Assembly (NCBI RefSeq): GCF_002924445.1 | Contig: NZ_PIGG01000053.1 | Span: forward strand, 34,063 to 98,062 | DNA: 64,000 nucleotides | DNA from: Minwuia thermotolerans | GTDB lineage: Bacteria; Pseudomonadota; Alphaproteobacteria; Minwuiales; Minwuiaceae | Direction of reading: 5' to 3' | In this document: piece after piece, positions 18,249 to 26,128 of the stretch | Numbering within the stretch: position 1 is the stretch's first letter | Layout: each line of letters begins with the position of its first letter | Position numbers and translations under genes: made by a program | Notes under the pieces: generated by a model | Database searches by the model: none | Told to the model about the DNA's origin: nothing | Seen by the model: the letters and a program-made list of their open reading frames with translations, nothing else

Positions 18249-18399
18249 GATGTCCTGTACCAATTCGAAACAGTCGAAGCCCGAATCCGGACCGGTTGCG
18301 CCACCCTGAGGCGTCCCGGGGCCACACTGCGGCCCGAACATGAATATACTGGCAAGATATGGGCCGGTCTGCTGTCCGTCAGCCCGCGGACATCACGTC

Positions 18400-18939
18400 T
18401 CAGCGTTCGAGGTTGATCCTGCTCTTGCCATCGGCCTCGATCTCGACATCGAAGGTGTTCAGCAGCCGCGAGACCATCATGTAGAAGCCGATCGCCATGG
18501 TGAGTTCCACCAGGCCCTGGTGACTCAGTTTCGCTCTGAGCGGTTCGAAGGTCGCATCGGAAGCGCGGACATTGTTCACAACGTCGTCGGTGTAGGCGAG
18601 GATCAGTTCCTCGTCCGCATCGAAGGCGTCGGTTTCCGGCCATCGGCCCACGGCGGCGATCTTCTCCTCGGGGCCGCCGACGGCGCGGGCCAGCGCCTCG
18701 TGCTGGAAGATCTCGTAGGGCGCGCTCGACAGGTGACCGACCCTGAGGATCGCGAGTTCCAGCCACCACTTGTCGATGTCGGATTTCCTGAGCAACGCGT
18801 CCGAAAAGGACACGAAACGCCGGAACTCGGGCGCCGCGTGCGCCAGCATGCGCATGACGTTGATGGGCGGCACCTTGGCGAGCAGGGCGGCGACGTCCTC
18901 CGGCGCCTCGGCCGGGTCGACATAGGGAATACGGGCCAT
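18400..18939 (-). CDS. Carboxymuconolactone decarboxylase (CMD) family protein
   Basis: The 179-residue all-helical protein belongs to the CMD/AhpD-like family: it has ELAILRVGHLSSAPYEIFQHEALAR and a later SHQGLVELTMAIGFYMM. The CxxC pair of peroxidase-type AhpD proteins is replaced by LSSAPYE, so thiol peroxidase activity is unlikely and a decarboxylase or unknown role is more likely. Similar CMD proteins accompany acyl-CoA genes in alphaproteobacteria. It starts two bases after the stop of the upstream crotonase gene, so the pair is probably one transcript. Confidence 0.87.
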   Translation of the reverse strand: MARIPYVDPAEAPEDVAALLAKVPPINVMRMLAHAAPEFRRFVSFSDALLRKSDIDKWWLELAILRVGHLSSAPYEIFQHEALARAVGGPEEKIAAVGRWPETDAFDADEELILAYTDDVVNNVRASDATFEPLRAKLSHQGLVELTMAIGFYMMVSRLLNTFDVEIEADGKSRINLER

Positions 18940-18941
18940 CT

Positions 18942-19736
18942 CTATTTGCCCGTGAAGTTGGGACGCCGCTTCTCCCTGAAGGCGTTGACCGCTTCCTGAT
19001 GGTCTTCGGTCAGGTTGCTCATCAGCTCATAGGAGATCGAGGTGTCCATGATGGAATGGGCGAGTTGCTTGAGCCCTATATTGACCGAGACCTTGGTCCA
19101 TCGGATCGCCTTGGAGGCGCCGCCGGCCAGCCGCTTCGCCATCTTGTCGACCTCGGCGTCCAGCGCATCCGCGGCGACGGCGTGGTTGACCAGACCCATG
19201 CCGGCGGCTTCGGCCGCGCCCACCAGCTTGCCGGTCATGAGATATTCCTTGGCCCGGGCATAGCCGATGAGCTGCGGCCAGATCACCGCGCCGCCGTCGC
19301 CGGCCACCAGGCCCACCGAGACGTGCGGATCGCCGATCCGCGCCGTGTCGGCGGCAATGATGATGTCGCAGAACAGGGCGATCGTGGCGCCGAGACCGAC
19401 GGCGTCGCCATTCAGGCGGCAGATGATCGGCTTCTCCAGGTCCAGCAGGCCGAAGACGATCTGCTTGGCTTCGTAGGCGGTGGTCTCGAAGCCGGCGGGC
19501 TCGTCGATCCCCTCCTGCATCCAGTCGATGTCGCCGCCGGCGCAGAACGCCTTGCCGGCGCCCGTGAGCACGACGATCTCCGCCTCGTCTCGCTGCAGAT
19601 CGTAGAACAGCGTGCTCAGTTCCGTGTGCAGCCGGGCGTTGACGGCGTTGAGCACGTCGGGACGGTTGAGCGTCACCGTCAGGATCTTGCCGTCACGGCT
19701 GAACGAAATGCATTCATAGTCGTCATAGGTCATCAT
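18942..19736 (-). CDS. Enoyl-CoA hydratase/isomerase family protein
   Basis: The 264-residue crotonase has FCAGGDIDWMQEG for the first oxyanion-hole strand and LNGDAVGLGATIALFCDI for the second. The hydratase glutamates are not clearly placed, so the exact reaction is open. Two ATG codons in tandem (19736 and 19733) follow GGGGAGGGG; seven upstream codons are also open but overlap the divergent methyltransferase promoter. The CMD-family gene follows after two bases. Confidence 0.86.
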   Translation of the reverse strand: MMTYDDYECISFSRDGKILTVTLNRPDVLNAVNARLHTELSTLFYDLQRDEAEIVVLTGAGKAFCAGGDIDWMQEGIDEPAGFETTAYEAKQIVFGLLDLEKPIICRLNGDAVGLGATIALFCDIIIAADTARIGDPHVSVGLVAGDGGAVIWPQLIGYARAKEYLMTGKLVGAAEAAGMGLVNHAVAADALDAEVDKMAKRLAGGASKAIRWTKVSVNIGLKQLAHSIMDTSISYELMSNLTEDHQEAVNAFREKRRPNFTGK

Positions 19737-19806
19737 GCGGCCCCTCCCCCGAGCCATGCCGGATTATCGGGACCGCCCGCGACAGCGTCAATCGAAGGAG
19801 CCCATA

Positions 19807-20601
19807 ATGGCCGCAAACGCCTGGAACCCGGACCGCTACTTGAAGGGCGCCATGGGCGACCTGCGCACGCGGCCGGCGCTCGACCTGCTGGCGCGGATTC
19901 CGCTTGAGGACGCACAGCTGGTCTACGACCTCGGCTGCGGCCCGGGCAATTCGACCGCACCGCTGAAGGCCCGCTGGCCCGAAGCCCGCGTCATCGGCGT
20001 CGACAACAGCGAAGCCATGCTGGAGAAGGCGCGGGCCAACCATCCCGGTCTGGCCTTCGAGCCTGGCGACATCGCGGAATGGACGCCAGATGAACCGGCG
20101 GACGTGATCTTCGCCAACGCCTCGATCCACTGGGTGGCCGACCATGAGGGCCTGTTCCGGCGGCTGCTGGCGGCGCTCCGGCCCGGCGGCGTCGTGGCGG
20201 TTCAACAGCCCAACAACTTCGAGGCCCCCTCCCACAGGCTGATCGGAGAGATCGCGGCCCAGGAGCCCTACCGGGAGCGGTTGCTCAAGAGGCTGGTCGG
20301 CGACTTCGTGCAGGCGCCGGCCTTCTATCACGGCCTGCTCAGGTCGGAGTGCGATCATGTCGATATCTGGGAGACGGTCTACCAGCAGGCGCTGACCGGC
20401 GAGGATCCGGTGTTCGAATGGGTGCGCGGCACGGCGTTGCTGCCCGTGGAGCGCCACCTCGACCCGCTCGACTTCGACGACTTCGTCAAGCGTTACAGGA
20501 AGCGCCTGCGCGAGGCCTATCCGATGGCGGCGGACGGGATCACGCTGTTCCCGTTCCGCCGCATGTTCATCGTCGGCCGGCTGGACGAAGCAGACGCCTG
20601 A
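19807..20601 (+). CDS. tam: Trans-aconitate 2-methyltransferase
   Basis: The 264-residue SAM-dependent enzyme detoxifies trans-aconitate by esterification. It shows LVYDLGCGPGNSTAPL (motif I), VIGVDNSEAMLEKAR, ANASIHWVADHEGLF and the C-terminal FPFRRMFIVG, all typical of Tam. The ATG at 19807 is chosen because AAGGAG precedes it and the product then begins MAANAWNPDRYLK; 24 upstream codons are open but overlap the divergent gene's leader. It is monocistronic, since a long non-coding leader follows. Confidence 0.9.
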   Translation: MAANAWNPDRYLKGAMGDLRTRPALDLLARIPLEDAQLVYDLGCGPGNSTAPLKARWPEARVIGVDNSEAMLEKARANHPGLAFEPGDIAEWTPDEPADVIFANASIHWVADHEGLFRRLLAALRPGGVVAVQQPNNFEAPSHRLIGEIAAQEPYRERLLKRLVGDFVQAPAFYHGLLRSECDHVDIWETVYQQALTGEDPVFEWVRGTALLPVERHLDPLDFDDFVKRYRKRLREAYPMAADGITLFPFRRMFIVGRLDEADA

Positions 20602-20736
20602 GGCTTGTTTCGGTTCCGGGCCAGCGCACGCCGGCGGTGGCGTCGGCGGGCCCGCGCCCGATGCCGTGACGCATCACTATTTCACACTTTCTAATTGTGA
20701 TGAAAAATATATATCCCATCCGATTGAATAATTTTA
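20602..20736. other. Intergenic stretch upstream of the cys promoter
   Basis: No gene is seen here. The first 80 bases are GC-rich like the genes; from about 20680 the sequence turns sharply AT-rich (ATATATATCCC, AATAATTTTATTG) for some 85 bases, which fits a promoter and regulator-binding region for the sulfite operon that follows. Confidence 0.5.
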
Positions 20737-20779
20737 TTGACTTACAGTTCGAGATAACGAATTTTCGTCCATGTCGAAC
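20737..20779 (+). promoter_or_regulatory. Putative cys-operon promoter with a nested palindromic operator
   Basis: A TTGACT (20737-20742) is a good -35 candidate; a weak AT-rich -10 (AATTTT) would lie 17 bases further on. Over it sits a nested inverted repeat with nearly one centre at 20763: the outer arms are GTTCGA (20747-20752) and TCGAAC (20774-20779), the inner arms ACGAA (20757-20761) and TTCGT (20764-20768). This arrangement would suit a dimeric regulator blocking the -10. The regulator is not known. Confidence 0.4.
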
Positions 20780-20974
20780 ACGGCGCGATATCCGGGCGAC
20801 GAGCTCCGCAGCAACCGAAGGGCAGAGCCCGGAACAGCGCGAAGAACGACGGACTGGTCCGACCGGAATCCGGACCCGCGGCATTTGATTGGGCAGCTTG
20901 CACCGCGTCACCAACAGCTAAAGCGCCACGGAGCTTTCTCCGTGGGCCCGGGACAGAGCCACGGAGGTCACGCC
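20780..20974 (+). ncRNA. Structured 5' leader of the cysG operon with mutually exclusive hairpins
   Basis: Three GC-rich stems can be drawn. CCGGGC (20792-20797) pairs with GCCCGG (20827-20832). GGTCCG (20856-20861) pairs with CGGACC (20871-20876). CCACGGAG (20926-20933) pairs with CTCCGTGG (20938-20945) around a CTTT loop. An exact second copy of CCACGGAG at 20959-20966 includes the Shine-Dalgarno GGAGG of the upstream ORF at 20975, so CTCCGTGG could pair with either copy. One fold frees that ribosome site and the other hides it. This is the layout of a translational switch. I do not recognise a known riboswitch core. Confidence 0.45.
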
Positions 20975-21067
20975 ATGACGGCGCAGCCCATCGCAGAACC
21001 GCATCCCGCCGGCCACAGGCCCGCGCATTTCCTTCGTTTTTCCGGCCACTTGAGCCTTTCCCGATAG
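20975..21067 (+). CDS. Putative 30-residue leader peptide upstream of cysG
   Basis: An ATG eight bases after CACGGAGGT opens a 30-codon frame that begins MTAQPIAEPHPAG and ends LSLSR. Its TAG stop overlaps the cysG ribosome-binding site (TAGGAG), so translation of cysG could be coupled to it. It has no cysteine and no methionine beyond the start, and is rich in His, Pro and Arg. The strong Shine-Dalgarno and the switch-like pairing immediately upstream argue that it is translated. It may also be fortuitous; no homologue is known to me. Confidence 0.4.
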   Translation: MTAQPIAEPHPAGHRPAHFLRFSGHLSLSR

Positions 21068-21077
21068 GAGCGGCGTC

Positions 21078-22478
21078 ATGCAGGCATTTCCGATCTTCCT
21101 GAAACTCACGGGCCGCAAGGTCCTCGTCGTCGGCGGCGGCGAGGCCGCGGTGGCCAAGACGCGGCTGCTGCTGGACGCCGGCGCCGCGGTCACGGTGGTA
21201 ACGCCGAAGCCGGACGCGACCCTCTCGGCCTGGGCTGCCGAGGACGTGATCTCGGTGCACCGCCGGGAATTCCACAGTCAGGATCTGGAAGAGGCGGTAT
21301 TCGTCATTTCCGCCACGGATGACGAGGCCGCCGACCGGATCGTTTCCGACGCGGCCCGCATCGCAGGCGTGACCGTGAACGTGGTCGACCGGCCCGCCCT
21401 GTCGGACTTCACCATGCCCGCGATCGTCGACCGCGCGCCCATTACCGTGGCCATCTCGACCGGCGGCGCGGCGCCCGCGCTGGCCCGCCAGGTGCGCGGC
21501 GTCATCGAGACCGCGCTGCCGCGAAATCTCGGCAGCCTCGCCGGCTTCGTGGACCGCTTCAGGGGCGCCGTGAAGGCCGTACTGCCCACGGCCCGCCAGC
21601 GCCGCAAGTTCTGGGACCGGTTCCTGGACGGCCCGGTGGCGCGTCAGGTGCTGCGCGGCGAGGAACACAGGGCCAGCCAGGACATGCTGGCGCTGATCAA
21701 CCGCGCCGCAGCGGGCGAGATCATCGGCCGCGTAGCCATCGTCGGCGGCGGCCCGGGCGACCCGGAACTGCTGACCCGCAAGGCCCATCGCCTGCTGCAG
21801 CAGGCCGACGTCATCGTCCACGACCGGCTGGTCAGCGACGAGGTCCTGGACCTCGCCCGCCGCGACGCCCGACGGGTCTATGTGGGCAAGGCGCGCGACG
21901 CGCATTTCCGCAGCCAGGACGAGATCAACCGCATCCTGCTGGACGAGGCGCGCGCCGGGCATCTCGTGGTCCGGCTGAAGGGCGGCGATCCGTTCGTCTT
22001 CGGCCGCGGCGGCGAGGAAGCCGACTTCCTGAGGCGTCAGGGCGTCGAGGTGGAGGTGGTGCCGGGCATCACCGCGGCCACGGGCTGCGCCGCCGCCGCC
22101 GGGTTTCCGCTGACCCATCGCGACAAGGCAAGCGCCGTCACCTTCCTGTCCGGCCAGGGCAAGGCGGGCGGCGAACCGGACCTGGACTGGCGCCTGCTGG
22201 CCAGCGCCCGCCACACGCTGGCGGTCTATATGGGGGTCGAGACGGCCCGCGCCTCCAGTGAAGCCCTGATCGAGCATGGCCGCGACCCGGCGACCCCGGT
22301 CGCGGTGATCGAGAACGGCACCCTGCCCGGCCAGCGCGTGGTCTATGGCCGCCTGGACGAGTTGCCCGACCTGCTGGTCCGGGAAGCGGTCGCCTCGCCC
22401 GCCCTGATCGTCATCGGCGAGGTCGTCGGCGACTCCCTTGCCGTCACCGCCAGCGAGCGGCTGGCGCTGGCCCTCTGA
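21078..22478 (+). CDS. cysG: Siroheme synthase (multifunctional)
   Basis: The 466-residue protein makes siroheme from uroporphyrinogen III. The N-terminal third is a precorrin-2 dehydrogenase/ferrochelatase (GRKVLVVGGGEAAVAKTRLL, then STGGAAPALARQVRG). The C-terminal half is a SUMT domain (VAIVGGGPGDPELLTRKAHR, RLKGGDPFVFGRGGEE, GITAATGCAAAAGFPLTHRD). It heads an operon with the siroheme-dependent reductase, which supports its role. GGAG lies just before the ATG and overlaps the stop of the upstream small ORF. Confidence 0.95.
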   Translation: MQAFPIFLKLTGRKVLVVGGGEAAVAKTRLLLDAGAAVTVVTPKPDATLSAWAAEDVISVHRREFHSQDLEEAVFVISATDDEAADRIVSDAARIAGVTVNVVDRPALSDFTMPAIVDRAPITVAISTGGAAPALARQVRGVIETALPRNLGSLAGFVDRFRGAVKAVLPTARQRRKFWDRFLDGPVARQVLRGEEHRASQDMLALINRAAAGEIIGRVAIVGGGPGDPELLTRKAHRLLQQADVIVHDRLVSDEVLDLARRDARRVYVGKARDAHFRSQDEINRILLDEARAGHLVVRLKGGDPFVFGRGGEEADFLRRQGVEVEVVPGITAATGCAAAAGFPLTHRDKASAVTFLSGQGKAGGEPDLDWRLLASARHTLAVYMGVETARASSEALIEHGRDPATPVAVIENGTLPGQRVVYGRLDELPDLLVREAVASPALIVIGEVVGDSLAVTASERLALAL

Positions 22479-22494
22479 GACGCGGAGAGACACC

Positions 22495-22776
22495 ATGAGC
22501 CTCAACGTCATCACCGCCAACCGCCTGAACGACGGCGTCGTCATCTTTCTGACGGGAAACGGCTGGTCCACGGATCTGCAACAGGCCGAGACAGCCGAAG
22601 GCAAGGAGGCCACGGCCGCCCTGCTGACCCGCGCCGAGGCCGAGCCGGGCGTCGCCGTCGGTCCCTACGAGATCGCCGTCGAACGGATCGGCGAAGAGCT
22701 GCGCCCGCTGCGCTACCGCGAGCGGCTGCGCGTGAGCGGTCCGTCCGTCGACTACCTGAAGCCCCAGGCCGCGTGA
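22495..22776 (+). CDS. DUF2849 family protein of the sulfite reductase operon
   Basis: The 93-residue protein has the DUF2849 pattern: it begins MSLNVITANRLNDGVVIFL and has GVAVGPYEIAVERIGEELRP and PLRYRERLRVSGPSVDYL near the end. The family is almost always found between siroheme synthase and the assimilatory reductase in alphaproteobacteria. Its function is not established; a role in loading or stabilising the reductase is a guess. The start at 22495 follows GCGGAGAGA and lies 16 bases after the cysG stop. The gene ends nine bases before cysI. Confidence 0.85.
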   Translation: MSLNVITANRLNDGVVIFLTGNGWSTDLQQAETAEGKEATAALLTRAEAEPGVAVGPYEIAVERIGEELRPLRYRERLRVSGPSVDYLKPQAA

Positions 22777-22785
22777 GGTAGAGCC

Positions 22786-24441
22786 ATGTACGCCTATGAC
22801 GCCATCGACCGCGAACTCGTCGAGACCCGCGTTGCCGAGTTCCGCGAGCAGGTCGCCCGCCGGGTTTCCGGCGAACTGACCGAAGAACAGTTCCGCCCGT
22901 TGAGGCTGATGAACGGCCTCTACCTGCAGCTTCACGCCTACATGCTGAGGGTCGCCGTGCCCTATGGCGTGCTGTCCTCGGCGCAGATGCGCAAGCTGGC
23001 GCATATCGCGCGCCGCTATGACCGCGGCTACGGCCATTTCACGACGCGCCAGAACATCCAGTACAACTGGCCGAAGCTGGAAGAGACGCCGGACATCCTG
23101 GCCGAGCTGGCCGAGGTGGAGATGCACGCCATCCAGACCTCCGGCAACTGCATCCGCAACACCACCGCCGACCAGTTCGCCGGGGCCGCCGCCGACGAGG
23201 TGGACGACCCCCGCATCTGGTCGGAGATCATCCGCCAGTGGTCGACATTCCATCCCGAGTTTTCGTTCCTGCCGCGCAAGTTCAAGATCGCGGTGACCGG
23301 CGCGCAGAAGGACCGCGCAGCGATCAAGGTGCACGACATCGGCATCGTCATCGTCCGCAACGACGCCGGCGAGCTGGGCTTCCAGATGTGGGCCGGCGGC
23401 GGCCAGGGCCGGACGCCGATGATCGCGAAACTGATCCGCGGCTTCGTCGCCGAGCGCGACCTGCTCAGCTATCTCGAGGCCATGCTGCGCGTCTACAACC
23501 GCCATGGCCGGCGCGACAACAAGTACAAGGCGCGCATCAAGATCCTGGTGCACGAACTGGGCGCCGACGAATACGCCCGCCAGGTCGAGGCCGAGTGGGC
23601 GCGGATCCGCGAGGGCGTGCTCTCCCTGCCCCAGGCCGAGATCGACCGCATCCGTGCCGCCTTCGACGAGCCGCCCTTCGAGCGTTTCGAGGGCGATTCC
23701 CGCGCCTTCCATGGGAAGCGGTTCGAAGACCGGGGCTTCCAGCGCTGGGTCCGCTCCAACGTCAAGCCACACAAGAAGCCGGGCTATGCCATCGCCAATA
23801 TCTCGCTGAAACCTGTCGGCGGCATTCCCGGCGACGCCACCGCCGACCAGATGGATGCCGTGGCCGATTTCGCGGACCGCTGGTCCTTCGGCGAGGTGCG
23901 GGTCGCCCACGAGCAGAACCTGGTGCTGCCCCATGTCCGCCAGGACGACCTCTACGGGCTCTGGCTGGCGCTGGGCGCGGTGGACCTGGACACGCCGAAC
24001 ATCGGCCTGCTGGGCGACATCATCGCCTGCCCCGGCCTGGACTACTGCAGTCTCGCCAACGCCCGCTCGATCCCGCTCTCCCAGGCGCTGTCGGAGCGCT
24101 TCGGCGACCTGGACCGGCTGCACGACATCGGCGAGATCAGCCTGAACATATCCGGCTGCATCAATGCCTGCGGCCATCACCACGTCGGCAATATCGGCAT
24201 TCTTGGCGTCGACAAGAAGGGCGAGGAATTCTACCAGATCACCCTCGGCGGCCGCGCCGATGAGGACGCCGCCGTGGGGCGGATCGTCGGCCGCGCCTTC
24301 GACGCCCACGAGACCGTCGACGCCGTCGAAACCATCGTCGAGACCTATGTCGCCCAACGCCGGGACGGCGAGCGTTTCATCGACACGCTCGAGCGTACCG
24401 GCCCCGCACCGTTCAAGGAGGCTCTCTATGGCGCTGATTAA
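22786..24441 (+). CDS. cysI: Assimilatory sulfite (or nitrite) reductase, hemoprotein
   Basis: The 551-residue reductase performs the six-electron reduction of sulfite to sulfide. The siroheme/4Fe-4S ligands are seen as C415 and C421 (CPGLDYC) and C458 and C462 (CINAC). Other hallmarks are GHFTTRQNIQYNWPKLEE and NCIRNTTADQFAG. It fits the single-subunit nitrite/sulfite reductase group; the neighbouring cysH points to sulfite as substrate. The next gene overlaps its end by 14 bases. Confidence 0.93.
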   Translation: MYAYDAIDRELVETRVAEFREQVARRVSGELTEEQFRPLRLMNGLYLQLHAYMLRVAVPYGVLSSAQMRKLAHIARRYDRGYGHFTTRQNIQYNWPKLEETPDILAELAEVEMHAIQTSGNCIRNTTADQFAGAAADEVDDPRIWSEIIRQWSTFHPEFSFLPRKFKIAVTGAQKDRAAIKVHDIGIVIVRNDAGELGFQMWAGGGQGRTPMIAKLIRGFVAERDLLSYLEAMLRVYNRHGRRDNKYKARIKILVHELGADEYARQVEAEWARIREGVLSLPQAEIDRIRAAFDEPPFERFEGDSRAFHGKRFEDRGFQRWVRSNVKPHKKPGYAIANISLKPVGGIPGDATADQMDAVADFADRWSFGEVRVAHEQNLVLPHVRQDDLYGLWLALGAVDLDTPNIGLLGDIIACPGLDYCSLANARSIPLSQALSERFGDLDRLHDIGEISLNISGCINACGHHHVGNIGILGVDKKGEEFYQITLGGRADEDAAVGRIVGRAFDAHETVDAVETIVETYVAQRRDGERFIDTLERTGPAPFKEALYGAD

Positions 24442-24934
24442 GCAAGGCCGCGTCCTGCAGGACCGCTGGCAGACCGCCGAGACCGCGACCGAGGCCCTGA
24501 AACCCGGCGCGTATTTCGTCAGCCTGGAGCTGTGGCAGGCCGAACGGGAGCTGCTGCGCGGCAAGACCGCCATCGGCATCACCCTGCCCAACGACACCGA
24601 TCCGGAGGTGCTGGCCCCCGACCTGGACCGCATCGCGGCGGTGGCGTTGCGTTTTCCCGCCTTCACCGACGGCCGCGGCTTCAGCCAGGCGCGGACGCTG
24701 CGGGAACATCTGGGCTTCAGGGGCGAGATCCGCGCCGAGGGTCCGCTGATCCCCGATCAGCACCAGTTCCTGCTGCGCTGCGGCGTCGACGCCGTCGTTG
24801 TCGATGATGCAGCGGACACCGGCCCGTGGCTGGCGGCGGCGCGTCGCTACCGCTCGGTCTACCAGCCGGCAGCTGACGACCGCATTCCCGCCTATCGCGG
24901 CCGTCATACGGCGCCGCAGGCGATCGCGTCCTGA
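24428..24934 (+). CDS. DUF934 family protein of the sulfite reductase operon
   Basis: The 168-residue protein fits DUF934: SLELWQAERELLRGKTAIGI, LDRIAAVALRFPAFTDGRGF, and GFRGEIRAEGPLIPDQHQFLLRCG (given here in parts). Family members always accompany the sulfite reductase and have been suggested as electron-transfer or assembly partners, but no activity is proven. Its ATG lies inside the cysI end (14-base overlap), preceded by AAGGAGG, so it is clearly cotranslated with cysI. The cysH gene follows after 25 bases. Confidence 0.87.
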   Translation: MALIKQGRVLQDRWQTAETATEALKPGAYFVSLELWQAERELLRGKTAIGITLPNDTDPEVLAPDLDRIAAVALRFPAFTDGRGFSQARTLREHLGFRGEIRAEGPLIPDQHQFLLRCGVDAVVVDDAADTGPWLAAARRYRSVYQPAADDRIPAYRGRHTAPQAIAS

Positions 24935-24959
24935 TCCCAGACGAACGGAATTCAGCGTC

Positions 24960-25688
24960 ATGTCCTTCCAGTCACGATTTCCCTTCGCCGACACCGAACG
25001 GCTGATCCGGGCCTCCAACCAGGCCTGGGAACTCGACCGGGCGTTCGGACACCTGCAGGGCCGGGACCTGATCGAGGTCGCTTTCGACCGCTATGGCCCG
25101 AAGCTGACCCTGGTCTCCTCCTTCGGCGCCGAGGCCGCGGTATTGCTGCATCTGGCATCCGAGGTCAGCCGCCACATCGCCGTCACCTTCATCGACACCG
25201 GCCGGCTGTTCGGCGAGACGCTGCGCTACCGCGACGCCCTGGCCGACCGCCTCGGCCTGAGCGACGTCCGCACGATCAAGCCCGAGCCGCGGGCCGTGAA
25301 GTCGGCCGATCCCGACCTGCTGCTGTTCAGCCGGGACGCCAATCTGTGCTGCTATGTGCGCAAGGTGGAGCCGCTGAAGCGCGCGCTGCAGCCCTTCGAC
25401 GCCTGGCTGTCGGGCCGCAAGCGCTTTCAGGGCGGCGAGCGCCATCATCTGCCCGCGATCGAGGCCGCCGACGGCCGCGTGAAGTTCAATCCTCTTGCGA
25501 AATGGACCCCGGACGACATAGAAGCCCATTTCGTGAAATACGGTCTGCCGCGGCATCCGCTGGTGGCCGACGGCTTCCTGTCCATCGGCTGCATGCCCTG
25601 CACCGATCGGGTGGCGCCGGGCGAGGACGCCCGGGCCGGCCGCTGGCGCGGGCAGGACAAGACCGAATGCGGCATACACACGCTCTGA
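24960..25688 (+). CDS. cysH: Adenylyl-sulfate (APS) reductase, thioredoxin-dependent
   Basis: The 242-residue PAPS-reductase-family enzyme reduces activated sulfate to sulfite. It has SSFGAEAAVLLHLA (nucleotide loop), and paired cysteines NLCCYVRKVEPLKRAL and GCMPCTDRV, the CC...CxxC set that binds 4Fe-4S in APS-type reductases. The reducing cysteine is in the terminal KTECGIHTL. The paired cysteines make APS rather than PAPS the likely substrate. The genes that make APS (cysD/cysN or sat) are not in the window. Confidence 0.92.
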   Translation: MSFQSRFPFADTERLIRASNQAWELDRAFGHLQGRDLIEVAFDRYGPKLTLVSSFGAEAAVLLHLASEVSRHIAVTFIDTGRLFGETLRYRDALADRLGLSDVRTIKPEPRAVKSADPDLLLFSRDANLCCYVRKVEPLKRALQPFDAWLSGRKRFQGGERHHLPAIEAADGRVKFNPLAKWTPDDIEAHFVKYGLPRHPLVADGFLSIGCMPCTDRVAPGEDARAGRWRGQDKTECGIHTL

Positions 25689-25702
25689 AAGGCATCGAGG
25701 GG

Positions 25703-26128
25703 ATGACCGAGACAGGATATGCGGGCGACCGGAGCCCGGCGGAGGTCTTCGAGGCGCTGAAGGCCGACCCGAACGCGGTGCTGGTCGACGTGCGGACCGT
25801 GCCCGAATGGCAGTTCGTCGGCGTGCCGGACCTGACCCGACTGGACCGCGCGGCGCTGTTCGTCGAATGGCAATCCTACCCCGAGATGAACGTCAACCTC
25901 GCCTTTGTCGACCAGGTCCGGGCCCAGGGGGTGACGCCGGAACAGCCGGTCTACCTGCTCTGCCGCTCGGGCGCGCGTTCGAAGGCCGCCGCGAAGGCGC
26001 TGACCGAGGCCGGTTTCGCCGAGTGCTACAACGTGGCCGAGGGCTTCGAGGGCGACAAGGACGACGCCGGACGGCGCGGCAATGTCGGCGGCTGGCGCCA
26101 TCGCGGCCTGCCCTGGCGACAGCAATGA
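25703..26128 (+). CDS. Rhodanese-like domain protein
   Basis: The 141-residue single-domain rhodanese has the active-site loop CRSGARSKAAA, preceded by LVDVRTVPEWQFVGVPDL. It is predicted to move sulfane sulfur. The ATG at 25703 follows GAGGGG and lies 14 bases after the cysH stop. The stop overlaps the metZ start (ATGA), so the two proteins are probably made in step. This rhodanese-metZ pairing recurs in alphaproteobacteria, but the in vivo donor and acceptor are not known. Confidence 0.9.
   Translation: MTETGYAGDRSPAEVFEALKADPNAVLVDVRTVPEWQFVGVPDLTRLDRAALFVEWQSYPEMNVNLAFVDQVRAQGVTPEQPVYLLCRSGARSKAAAKALTEAGFAECYNVAEGFEGDKDDAGRRGNVGGWRHRGLPWRQQ

Noticed and set aside
20841-20940. Minus-strand stretch with a tRNA-like look (AGCTGTTGGT..., GGGTCCGGATTCCGGTC...CCA)
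   Set aside because: The acceptor ends do not pair and the T stem is mismatched; it fits better as stems of the cysG leader on the plus strand.
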